From Leptodactylus fallax (Eukaryota > Chordata > Amphibia > Anura > Leptodactylidae): DNA of 64,000 nt. The DNA is taken from contig CAMRHE010000156.1 of the NCBI GenBank assembly GCA_947044405.1, forward strand, positions 4,093,001 to 4,157,000, in the 5' to 3' direction. Numbering within the stretch: the stretch's first letter is position 1; every line of letters begins with the position of its first letter. The position numbers and the translations under genes are program-made. Below the pieces are notes generated by a model. The model saw nothing but the letters and a program-made list of their open reading frames with translations. It was not told the origin of the DNA and made no database searches. Positions 46,662 through 56,569 of this stretch are shown here, piece by piece.

Positions 46662-48456
46662 ATGCAGCCTTTTGTGCTGTGGGGGATGTGTGTGACTGCT
46701 TCACCTATTTTATTCACAAGAAACAAAATTCAGAGAAGGCACACCATTCAACAGGCATTGGAACTGATCCTGAGCAACACCAACCCTTCTGACTCAGATG
46801 GAGAAGACATAGTCCTTCAACTGGATTCGGACTCTGAGCTGTCTTCAGGTTAGATTTTTCAAATTACCGATTTTTATTTCCTATCTTTTTTATTTAGAGC
46901 CAAAACAAAATGTTAATTTGAAATTATTTATCTTGCAGATGAGGAGACTCCTCCTCTACCAAAAAAGAGAGCTCGGTTGGCGAGTGAGTCGACAGAGACC
47001 GCAAAAGATGGCACAGTGTGGCGTGAAGTAGAAGTGGGGAAACGTCTCCATTTCACCCCAATAGAACCATACCCTACAGATGGAGAGCCAAGTGCTAAGG
47101 CCAGAGAAGTGTCCGGAGTCGCCTTCAGAGCTTCCTCTGTTTTATCACTCTTGACATGCTTCGTAGCATTCAAGAATGGACTACTCAACATGCACGTCAC
47201 ACGGAGCAGGTGAATTGGTTCATGGGTCTCCCGGAACTAATGGCATTTATTTCAGTCATTATCTTGCGGGGGGTGACCAAGGTTCCATCACTACGTGACA
47301 GCTGGTCAGCAAACCTGGAAAACCCAAGGATCATTGCAACTATGACCCGAAACCGCTTCCAAGACATCATGCAACACCTACGCTTTGATGACATGTTCAC
47401 ACGCAGTGAGCGAGTGGAGACCGATAAGATTGCTGCAATCTCCGATGTGTGGAGATCGTTTGTCACCAACTGCATCGCATCCTACAACCCTGGTCGACAC
47501 ATCACTATTGATGAACAGCTTTTCCCATCAAAGACTCGCTGCTGTTTTCTGCAATACATTGCAACAAAACCAGACAAGTTTGGCATCAAGTTTTGGGTGG
47601 GTTGCGACTTGAAATCAAAGTACATCTGTAATGTCCTCCCATATCTTGGCAAGGACCCCAGTCGTCCCAGCGGGGAGAGACTGTCCGAAACTGTAGTGAT
47701 GAGGCTGATGGAACCATTCATGGACAAGGGCAGAACTGTAACCACGGACAATTTCTTTACATCATTGTCACTTGCACAACGACTGCTTAGCCGGAAAACC
47801 ACTATCCTCGGCACAAGAGTCGCCGGGAAATTCCTCAATCCGCTAGACAGATGGACTGCACTGAATTCACCACTCAGGTGTTTTCAACCACTGGTGCCAC
47901 ACTGACAGTGTATGCACCCAAACGAAAGAAGGCCGTCTACATTCTCAGCAGCATGCACAGCGTGGTTGAGACTGAGGATACCAACAAAAGGAAGCCAAAC
48001 ACGGTCACACAATACAACCACACAAAGTGCGGTGTGGATGTAATGGACCAAATGGTGCGGGAGTACAGCGTGCGTGCAGGAACACGGAGATGGCCAGTCG
48101 CCGTGTTCTACAACATGATTGACATGGCAGCACTGAATGCTCATGTTCTTTATCAGGCATGCACTGGGGTGCAGGAGAGACGGGTGGACTTCCTGGTTGA
48201 GCTTGCAAAAGAGTTAGGTGGCTCTCATGTGACTGAAAAGAAGGCACGCAAGGAGAAACTCCTTCGGCAACAACCTTCCACACCCAGCCCTGGCAAAAGG
48301 GCGAAGTGTCAGGTCAACCATCGATGCACGAACAATTGTGCAACTGAGAAATGTGTTGACTGCTACAAATACACGTGTGGCAAATGTACCAGGGACATAC
48401 CCAGGCAGTGCCAGGTATGTTCCGACAGTGCAGACAGACTGCTGAGTGAGTGCTGA
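46662..48456 (+). pseudogene. piggyBac transposase, one intron, two frameshifts
   Basis: DDE/D transposase of the PGBD type. Exon 1 (46662-46848) holds an acidic N-terminus, IQQALELILSNTNPSDSDGED. An intron of 90 bp (GT 46849, AG 46938) joins in phase to EETPPLPKKRARL. The frame changes near 47160, continues through the core, changes near 47860, and ends at 48456. Catalytic Asp residues are seen in HITIDEQLFPSK, VTTDNFF and CGVDVMDQM. The C-terminal cysteine-rich finger (CTNNCATEKCVDCYKYTCGKC) is intact. AATAAA at 48582. The ATG chosen is the only in-frame one upstream of the conserved N-terminus; the original start may be lost. Confidence 0.87.
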
Positions 48457-48612
48457 AATGCTAGTCACACAAGAAGGACATGCCACTCACACACACACAC
48501 GCAGCCCCCCACAGCAGCCTATTGTAAATATGTGTGGAATTGTTTTATTCCTTGTATTTTTTTTATTATTTTCATAACAAAAATAAAAAGCATGGAAACA
48601 AATAACAGTTGT

Positions 48613-48935
48613 TCTTTTGTATATTTACATTTTTGTATATTTAGATTCAAGTCAATGGGTGCAGAAAAAAAAAAATCGCAGCTACTTGCGATATTTTTGC
48701 GATCTGTCCCATTGGTCATATAAATCACTCCTCTGGGATTTTTTCACACGAAAAAAATCGCACAAAAAAAAAAAAATCGCTGGAAAATCGCACCTATGAA
48801 AAAAATCGCACGAAAAAAAAAATCGCAGGTGTGCTTGGTGCCATTGAAATACATTGGCAAATCGCAGAAAAAAATCGCATCACATTGCGATGCGATTTTC
48901 GCGCGATTATTTTTTGCTAGTGTGCTTGAGGCCTT
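48613..48935. repeat. MITE-like segment rich in AAAAATCGCA motifs
   Basis: About ten copies of a poly(A)-plus-TCGCA/TCGCT motif between 48665 and 48905, ending GCTAGTGTGCTTGAGGCC, a terminus typical of abundant frog MITEs. It lies after the transposase poly(A) signal and inside the piggyBac right end. Confidence 0.55.
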
Positions 48936-49418
48936 AGACAAATGCTTCTGGTCATTACTCACAGCTGTACCTTGCTCTAAAATTTCTAATTCTATTTAAA
49001 ATATCTAAAAAATGATTCATTGTTTCAGTGCTTTTTTGCTCAAATAAAACTAAATACAATATGTATAGTCTTTATATTATCAAATACAATAAACTGAATA
49101 GAACTAACTAGAAACTAAATGGCTAAACTCAATGGAAAACAACAACCTCCTGTGGTGTGACAGTAATGGCTTTAATTACTTAAGAACAAAAGACGGTGAT
49201 TATAGATTGTTTGCTTAAATCCTTCAGGTCATTCGACCCGTCTCTGGGTTCCAAAGGTAGAAATGTTAAATGACCCCTCTCTGGGATTTCTAGTGCTAGA
49301 GAGCTGAAACCTGGTCTAAAATCACATTTATCTATGTGCTAAATTTGGTGAAGATTGTCTCAGTTGTTTGGACATGCATAAGAAACAGATAACAGACATC
49401 AAACAACAGAAATTCATT

Positions 49419-49448
49419 TATATATATATATAGAGAGAGAGAGAGAGA
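49419..49448. repeat. TA/GA microsatellite
   Basis: TA repeats followed by GA repeats immediately before the ERV target site at 49454. Confidence 0.85.
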
Positions 49449-49457
49449 CATAATGGC

Positions 49458-49897
49458 TGTAAGGGTTAAAACATAGTTTGCACTATATACAGAAAGCACA
49501 AGAGGGTGGAATGTTCTGCAGACAAGACTGCATAGTTGATAAGGACAGACTTGGAGTCTGGGGGAAGATGTCAACAGTTCTGATGTTCTCAGCAGAACTG
49601 GTATTCTCAGGAATGATAAGAAGGACATTCAGATAAGGTGAAAAGGAAACATCTGGGGTGATGGGTAACTGAACAAATTTGTCTGATAACGGAACTGGAA
49701 AGACCATATATGTATATTGATCACATGACTGTTATGTAACTGAGCTTGCTTTTAAAACTGTATTGAACTACGCAATAAAGTAGAAACTGTTCAAACACGA
49801 TACCTGTGTACGTCTTGTTTCCCGAGCGCTCGAAACTGGTTATCTATTTAATTAGGCTTACGGTGACATCCATCCCGGGGGAGATTAACCCCCAACA
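49458..49897 (+). repeat. ERV 5' LTR
   Basis: TGTAAGGGTTAAAAC to TTAACCCCCAACA, 440 bp. AATAAA at 49774-49779. Compared with the 3' LTR it differs at 49691 (G/A), 49794 (A/T) and 49832 (G/A) only. Confidence 0.96.
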
Positions 49898-49902
49898 GAA
49901 AT

Positions 49903-49923
49903 TGACGCCCAACGACGTGGGGC
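49903..49923 (+). promoter_or_regulatory. Putative ERV primer-binding site (tRNA-Lys-like)
   Basis: TGACGCCCAACGACGTGGGGC, five bases after the 5' LTR, resembles the lysine-tRNA site TGGCGCCCAACGTGGGGC with one substitution and a 2-base insertion. Assignment by eye. Confidence 0.55.
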
Positions 49924-50701
49924 CTCGAGATCGTCTGATGTGCAGCCGATAGAGTGCCGACCCACTCACCGATCGACTTGAGGACAGGACCAGAGGACCT
50001 CAGATAGATAAAAACAGTACTGTGAAGGTAAGCCTTTGATCTTGCCAATTAGTATATCTGAGGTTCCTGTGTGTCTATTCTCTGTATCGATGAGTGAGGT
50101 AAGCTGCTGCATGCTTATATGACATCTCGATGCCAATTGTATAGTACGGAAGAACCTAAAAGGGACATGTCACCTGTAAATGATATGGAAATTGTTTTCT
50201 TTGCTTTTTGTCTTACCTGTTTACCTGTCTACTGATGTTTGCATGTTACCTGTGTTATAAGATATAAGGCTGCAAAGAATGGGGAAAAGTTCTCTATTCT
50301 TAACCCCTAGAGTTTAGAGTTGCGGACAAGGTTCCGAACTGAGAAGCACAGAGTGATTGAAAAGTCCTTGTTTTGGAAAACTAGCCTCCAGCCGTGTCTG
50401 GACGGTCAAGGTCGAATGGGACCTGAGTAGTAGCACGAAGGACTTAGTAGAATCCGCGCGAAGAAGTGGGTGTAGTGATTTGGGAGTGTTTTGGTAAGGG
50501 GACACAGGCAGAAAGTTGAGCCTGTGGAAGCCAATTGAGGCATTGCCCTGAGCACTACTCCTGAACTTACACAAGTAGTTCATAGAAGACAGAAGAGTCT
50601 GTCTGGGAGTTCTCACTAAGTAGTCATAAGTGACCCTCTATTGTCTCAAAGGTTGCCCTAGAGGAGTGAGAGACTCATTGGCTGATTAGCTACCAGCCAA
50701 G

Positions 50702-51073
50702 ATGGGGATGGGACCCTCTAAGATATGGTACACCCCATGTGAACTAATAGAAATAGGGGAAGGGAAAGAAGTAGCCGCACAGGTAAAAACAATCCTAAAA
50801 AGGGCAGGAATACACCAGACTGGGTTAGTAGACAGTACGTTTTGGGATCAGTGGAGATTAGATCATGCGGGATTGATTCAGGACAAAAAGTTGCAAAGAG
50901 GCATTTATGCCCTAATAGAAGGAAGCAATAGAATAGAAAAAGGCAGTGCAGAGCTCCAAGTAGGAAGGTCAAAGGGGATGATAGTTCAGGAAATAATGAA
51001 TCACCCCCACCTCACTCCGAGAATCAGGCTTGAAGGGAAACATCCCCCTTCTCAGTATTATTGTTTAATATAA
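50702..51073 (+). pseudogene. ERV gag N-terminal remnant (matrix-like)
   Basis: A 123-codon frame beginning MGMGPSKIWYTP; glycine at position 2 fits an N-myristoylated matrix protein. No capsid major-homology region or zinc knuckle follows: the stretch 51074-51900 has only incidental frames and a TA microsatellite (51197-51239). Gag is therefore truncated after the matrix-like part. Identification rests on position after the leader, the start context and the retroviral neighbours; there is no strong internal motif. Confidence 0.55.
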
Positions 51074-51195
51074 CGCATCTTATCTCCCAGTTCTGTATGA
51101 AATATTACTTACTTTAACAAAATACTCAGAGAATCTGATATAGTGCAAGGAGAAAAACTGTACACCATCGGTATGATGTTTATTGGATTATGTAT

Positions 51196-51241
<46 letters not shown>

Positions 51242-51899
51242 AACCTGTATTTGTAATATTCATTCTGTTTATATCAATGCCAGGATTCAACTTTTATGCT
51301 TTTTGTAAAATTAAATCCGCTTTCAGGAAATGTCCCCTAAAAAGAAGAAACTAGGATATTGTGATGTTCCACAGGGGTTGAACTTTTGGTTGGAATCCAG
51401 TGAAGAAAATTCTAAAGTCTGTGGGGTTTGGGAAATATTTGAAAATTGTACAAAAATAGTAATATGTAATTTTGGTGTCAGTATTAACTGCTATCTGCTT
51501 GAATTGTATTCCTGTATTATGTTGTAGCGCTCTGCAGATGTTCTGCAGGGAATAACCAAAACATTAATTGACTGCCAAGTAGCTCCAAGGACGTTGTATC
51601 TGATATGATGCGCACGCAGAAAATCACAAGCTGAACATGATGCTGTTACCCAGTAATGTTACATGTCAATTATTACAAAGTGAAACTTGGCTTTGGGCCT
51701 CCGGTGTCCGCAGCCTGTGTATGATGACTATTTATGCCCAAAGGGAAAATATTTTGATAAAAGTGTTAGCCTAAGGTTAAATGGAAAGTAAGGTACAATG
51801 ACAATATATATATATGTGTAAAATATTCAATTACATACTCAAACATATGAAATTATGTCTTGTACTATGTTATGTGAATTTATTGTCTTGCCTGTTATC

Positions 51900-53322
51900 A
51901 CCTGACGTAAGGTATCTGTTAAAAGAGAGAAAGGTGAATCAGTGGAAGTTTATGGAAGACTTCTCACTAAAACGGTGGATGCTTTAGATCAAACTGATCC
52001 TGTAGAAACCTCATTACAGGGTTGCAGGATACGCACTAGGTATTTAGTCTCAGACACATCAGATAACATTCTTGGTACAGATGTGATGGGAGTATTAGGT
52101 TGTAATATCATGTTGCATTCATCAGGAGAAGCATATGTAAAAGTCACACATACTAACCATGAGATTTTATGCTTGTTATCTGCCGAGTTAAGTACACCAA
52201 ATTGTATTTTTGTCCTCACTGAAGAAGAAAATGTACTGTTATCCCAAGTGCCAACAGCATTATGGGCAACTGGGAAAACAGACTTAGGTAAATTGGATGT
52301 ACCCCCTGTTATGGTAACCCTGAAACCTGGTGCTCAGCTACCCAGGATTAAACAATATCCTCTGACCCATGCCCAAGAGGATGCCATAGCAGTAACAACA
52401 GTGGAATTAGTGAAAGCAGAAGCATTGAAGGAATGCACTTCTGTAGCAAACACTCCTCTTTTCCCAGTGAAGAAAAAGGGCAAAAAGGGAGAACCAGACA
52501 CATACCGTATGGTTCATGATCTTAGGGAATTGAATAAAGTAACACTACTTGAAACCCCAGTGTACCTAACCCACACACCCTGCTGTCAGCTGTCCCCACA
52601 GGTACCACCTGGTACAGTTGTATAGATCTTTCCAATGCCTTTACACCCCGATTGCCAGTATTTGTTTGCATTTACATTCAGGGGTAAACAGTACACTTGG
52701 ACAGTACTACCACAAGGGGCGCAAAACAGTCCTAACCAATTCACAAGGTGTCTCACACTTATTATGAGTACTTGGTATTTTCCACATGATGATGTTGTTC
52801 TGTTACAATATGTTGACGATCTTCTTCTTTGTGCTCCAGACAAACCAACCTGTGAAGCGGCAACCATCAGCCTGTTGTGTTTCCTCTACCAGAACGGCTG
52901 CAAGGCCAACAAGGACAAGTTGCAATTTTGCAAACAAAAAGTGGTGTTCCTGGGACACTGTCTCGGCCAGGGTACCAAGCACCTGTCAGATGAGAGGACC
53001 AAGGTGGTGAGAAACATGCAGGTGCCGACCTCTCATGCTCAGCTACGTACCTTCTTGGGATTGGTATCCTACTGTAGGCCATGGATCAGATCTGCATCTC
53101 TGACCATGCAACCTCTGTACGATAGCCTCTCCTCAAAACCATTCAGCCTCACATCTGAGGCCATGGATGCATTTTACCAGCTGAAGTTGCAGATAGTCAG
53201 TGCTCCGGCCCTAGGCCTACCTGACACCTAGGCCTATCAGAAACCTTTTCAGCTCTACGTGACTGAGATGATGGGGCACGCAACTGCAGTTCTCACACAA
53301 CAACACATTACAGCTCAAGGTT
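51900..53322 (+). pseudogene. ERV protease C-terminus and reverse transcriptase, broken
   Basis: The first visible protease part is the C-terminal ILGTDVMGVLG motif (about 52068); the catalytic Asp region is missing. The reverse transcriptase begins with the ..LPRIKQYPLTHAQ.. type linker (about 52340), then FPVKKKGK and YRMVHDLRELN. A stop at 52623-52625 and a frame change around 52620 fall at the first catalytic Asp block (IDLSNAF is visible in another frame). LPQGAQNSP (about 52707) and the YVDD active site (about 52811) follow, then the thumb region. A further stop lies at 53229-53231, and the frame changes before 53354. Confidence 0.85.
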
Positions 53323-53353
53323 AGATGCTGTAGCCAGGGGGACCCCCTCCTGT

Positions 53354-55051
53354 GTGCGTGTTGTCCTCTCGGTACAAGCGTTGCTTGAGAAAAGCTCAGA
53401 CATTGTCCTAGATCATATACTGGTTGTGTATACACCTCATGACATCCATGCTATCCTCACACAGGTAGACAGACGTCACCTTTCTTTGGCACGGCAGAGC
53501 AAACTGGAATTTGCTCTGCAGTCCTCCTCAAACATCTCTTTTCAACGCTGTTTAACTTTGAATCCTGCAACTCTTCTTCCTGTAGGAGTTCATGATTCAA
53601 AAGGGGGGGTGGAAGATGAGTTATTTTTAAATTCCCTCTCTGAAGAAGAACTGTTTGACAGCCAGCATGAACATGATTGTGTGGCTCTTATGTCACAGGA
53701 AACAGTGGGATTTGACCATGTCACGGATGTGCCATTACAAAATCCTGATTATGAGATGTTTGTGGATGGCTCAAGGTATCTGACAGATGAAGGCAAATTT
53801 GTTACAGGGTATGCTGTAGTCACTGAACATGACATCATAGTCCAGGAAGCTCTTCCACCACACATGTCAGCCCAAGAAGCTGAGCTCAAAGCCCTTATGG
53901 AAGCTTGTAAGGTAGCCAAAGGTAGAACAGCCAACATATACACTGACTCCAGGTATGCTTTTGGCATTGCGCATGATTATGGTCCAATATGGAGGTCAAG
54001 GAACTTCCTAACGGCCCAGGGCAAGCCAATTAAGAATGGAGATGTGGTAAGTCGACTGATGGAGGCCATACTGCTCCCAAAGCAGCTGGCAATTGTGAAA
54101 GTCAGAGCTCACGCAAAAGGAAGGGACCCTGAAAGCTGTGGAAATGAGAGAGCTGACAGAGCAGCCAAGGCTGCAGCACTCTTGGCCAGAAGGGGTCCCA
54201 ACCAGGTGAGCAAAATGGACATTGACCTAGCAGACCCAAAAGGTCTGTACTCAAAGGTTACCAGTGTGGAAACTGAAAGATGGAAGAAAGCAGGTGCTAC
54301 AGAAGGTGATGGTATGTGGAAAATGGGGGATCGATTATGTCTGCCCACAGCAGTCTACCCCCAGATGGCTGGCTTGGCCCACGGTAAGGTGCATGCCTCT
54401 CGAAATGCCATGGAGTCATTAGTGGGTAAATTATGGTTTGCCCCAGGTTTTGGAAGAGCTGCTAGTAACCACGTAAAAGCATGTCACATATGTGCTCTAC
54501 ACAACCCAGGGCAGGTAGTTAAAACACCCACCAAGTGTACACCAAAATCCCTGTACCCATTTCAGAGAGTACAGATAGATTACATACAGTTGCCTAAGTC
54601 TGGAACATACGAGTATGTATTGGTCTGTGTGGATCTGTTTTCAGGATGGCCTGAGGCCTACCCTGTGAGCAAAGCAACCGCACAAGCAACTGCCAAGAAA
54701 CTGATGTCTGAGCTTGTGTGTAGGTTTGGAGTGCCCGAGGTGATTGAGTCTGACAGAGGTACACATTTCACAGGTGAGATAATGAAAGAAATAATGTCTG
54801 CACTAGGGATTGAGGAAGCTTTCCACACACCCTACCATCCTCAGAGTTCAGGCAAAGTGGAAAGGTTGAGTGGTACACTTAAGTTGAAGATTCAGAAAGC
54901 CATAGCAGACACAGGAAAGCCTTGGCCTGAATGCCTGTCTCTAGCCTTATATTCATTAAGAACTACTCCTAACAGGAGGACAGGGTTGTCACCATTTGAA
55001 ATATTGTTTGGAAGTGCACCTAAAACAGGATTGTACTTTCCTCAGACATAA
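53354..55051 (+). pseudogene. ERV RNase H and integrase (longest retroviral frame, 565 codons)
   Basis: Open through 1.7 kb. RNase H acidic residues lie in MFVDGSR (about 53757), AELKALMEA (about 53880) and YTDSRYAFG (about 53939); the fourth is near CGNERADRAA. The integrase zinc region is incomplete: HASRNAMESL and CHICALHN are visible. The integrase DDE triad is in QIDYIQL, ESDRGTHF and HPQSSGKVE. The frame terminates at 55051; the integrase C-terminal region continues in another frame to about 55220 (SLQPGDWVVVKRH). The 5' portion is joined to pol only through a frame change, so the native start is absent. Confidence 0.87.
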
Positions 55052-55224
55052 CAGCTTAACTATGACAGTATTGGCAGCTATGTACAAAATTTGTGTCAAA
55101 AAACTGAAAGAAACACATAAACAAGTGTTCTCTTCTATTCCAGACCCTTTCGATTTTTCAGGAACACATAGCCTGCAGCCTGGTGATTGGGTGGTCGTGA
55201 AAAGACACACTAGGAAGTCTCTTG

Positions 55225-55830
55225 AACTTTACAGGAGAAAAGACAGCCCAAATCGGGGAGTAAGGGAGCTGGAGGAACACATATGGAGAACAAAAGAGAA
55301 TATGGGGTTATATTTGGCCCGAGTATTAAACATGACAGAATTTTGTTTGAGAAATGCATATTTCAGTAATGTGTTAGAAACTTGTTTGATTGCAGTGCCG
55401 ACTTCTGTTGCAGTATGGAAGCTGATCTCCATGTGCATGCAGACTGGATAAGTCCTTATTATGTTGTATTAGATTTGCAATCACATAAAAAAGCAATATT
55501 GCAGAATAGAGCGGCTATAGATTATTTACTGCTTAAACATGGTTATGGGTGCAACACTTTTGCGGGAATGTGCTGTTTTAATTTGACCATTCAGAAGATG
55601 TGCATGATAAGTTGAAACAGTTGCAGGAAATGGTAACACATATTAAACAAGATGTCAACCAAGGATGGTGGGACTGGCTGTTAGCTTTCCTACCTGACTT
55701 GGGATACCTCCGACAAATCGTAGGTATAATCCTTTGTGTAATCATTTTTATGATATTAGGATGCTGTCGTATCCAATGTATTCCTTCGCTATGCAATCTC
55801 ATGAGGGACAATACTCAGTATATAAGGTAG
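55225..55830 (+). pseudogene. ERV envelope remnant, mainly transmembrane subunit
   Basis: Almost no surface subunit remains between the integrase end and this stretch. The frame 55382-55615 has the transmembrane-subunit ectodomain pattern, with a CX6CC cysteine cluster at about 55549-55575. After a frame change, 55600-55830 has a tryptophan-rich membrane-proximal part and a hydrophobic membrane span (IVGIILCVIIFMILGCC, about 55720). The presence of CX6CC is typical of gamma-type envelopes. No furin-like site or fusion peptide is evident, consistent with a deletion removing the front of env. Not functional. Confidence 0.75.
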
Positions 55831-55927
55831 GATAATTATTTTTAACATCTTCAATGGAGAATCCATCACAGATGGCACACAGATAGTGTGAATGTATTCA
55901 TTGAATATTGATTAAAAATAAAGTCCT

Positions 55928-55939
55928 AAATGGGGGAAT
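55928..55939 (+). promoter_or_regulatory. ERV polypurine tract
   Basis: AAATGGGGGAA lies directly upstream of the 3' LTR, the expected place for the plus-strand primer. Confidence 0.7.
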
Positions 55940-56379
55940 TGTAAGGGTTAAAACATAGTTTGCACTATATACAGAAAGCACAAGAGGGTGGAATGTTCTG
56001 CAGACAAGACTGCATAGTTGATAAGGACAGACTTGGAGTCTGGGGGAAGATGTCAACAGTTCTGATGTTCTCAGCAGAACTGGTATTCTCAGGAATGATA
56101 AGAAGGACATTCAGATAAGGTGAAAAGGAAACATCTGGGGTGATGGGTAACTGAACAAATTTGTCTGATAACAGAACTGGAAAGACCATATATGTATATT
56201 GATCACATGACTGTTATGTAACTGAGCTTGCTTTTAAAACTGTATTGAACTACGCAATAAAGTAGAAACTGTTCATACACGATACCTGTGTACGTCTTGT
56301 TTCCCGAGCGCTCAAAACTGGTTATCTATTTAATTAGGCTTACGGTGACATCCATCCCGGGGGAGATTAACCCCCAACA
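55940..56379 (+). repeat. ERV 3' LTR
   Basis: 440 bp, identical to the 5' LTR except for the three substitutions listed there. Followed by TGGC, the target duplication. Confidence 0.96.
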
Positions 56380-56458
56380 TGGCCAAAAATAGTATTATTC
56401 CACATGTACACACACCTGACAGCTTATCCTGAAAAGTCACCTAAAATGACAGGTATGC

Positions 56459-56569
56459 TTTAAGACACACCATCAATGTTTGATCAGTAGTGGTCTCACT
56501 TTCAGAACTGATTAAACGTTAATATTCTATCCTAATAATAGGCCATGAAGTTCCAGAGAACCCCTTTAA
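56459..56569. repeat. Short TTAA-flanked fragment abutting the next element
   Basis: TTAA at 56459-56462 and 56566-56569. On the minus strand it starts TTAAAGGGGTTCTC, like Kolobok/T2-type ends common in frogs. Its right TTAA is also the left TTAA of the element at 56570. Confidence 0.45.

Larger units (their letters stand above)
46373..49295 (+). mobile_element. piggyBac transposon, 2923 bp
   Basis: CACTAGAAGTCCCAGA at 46373 and its inverted form TCTGGGATTTCTAGTG ending at 49295 are the terminal repeats. Subterminal GGGTCAAATGACCC (about 46420) and GGTCATTCGACCC (about 49227) resemble transposase-binding motifs. The flanks are CTAG on both sides (46369-46372; 49296-49299) instead of the usual TTAA. 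It contains a transposase pseudogene and a later MITE in its 3' UTR (48613-48935). Confidence 0.85.
49458..56379 (+). mobile_element. Endogenous retrovirus, class I (gamma/epsilon-like), 6922 bp
   Basis: Two 440-bp LTRs (49458-49897 and 55940-56379) and the 4-bp duplication TGGC at 49454-49457 and 56380-56383. Internal order is leader with primer-binding site, gag remnant, protease-reverse transcriptase, RNase H-integrase and an envelope transmembrane remnant. Much of gag, the N-terminal protease and most of the surface envelope region are missing, and pol is in several frames, so this copy is defective. The integrase type, the CX6CC envelope motif and the 4-bp duplication support a gamma-like assignment. 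Confidence 0.94.

Noticed and set aside
51330..51527. Lysine-rich 65-codon frame in the ERV leader-gag interval as an accessory gene
   Set aside because: No motif, no conserved context, and it lies in a degenerate stretch next to a TA microsatellite.
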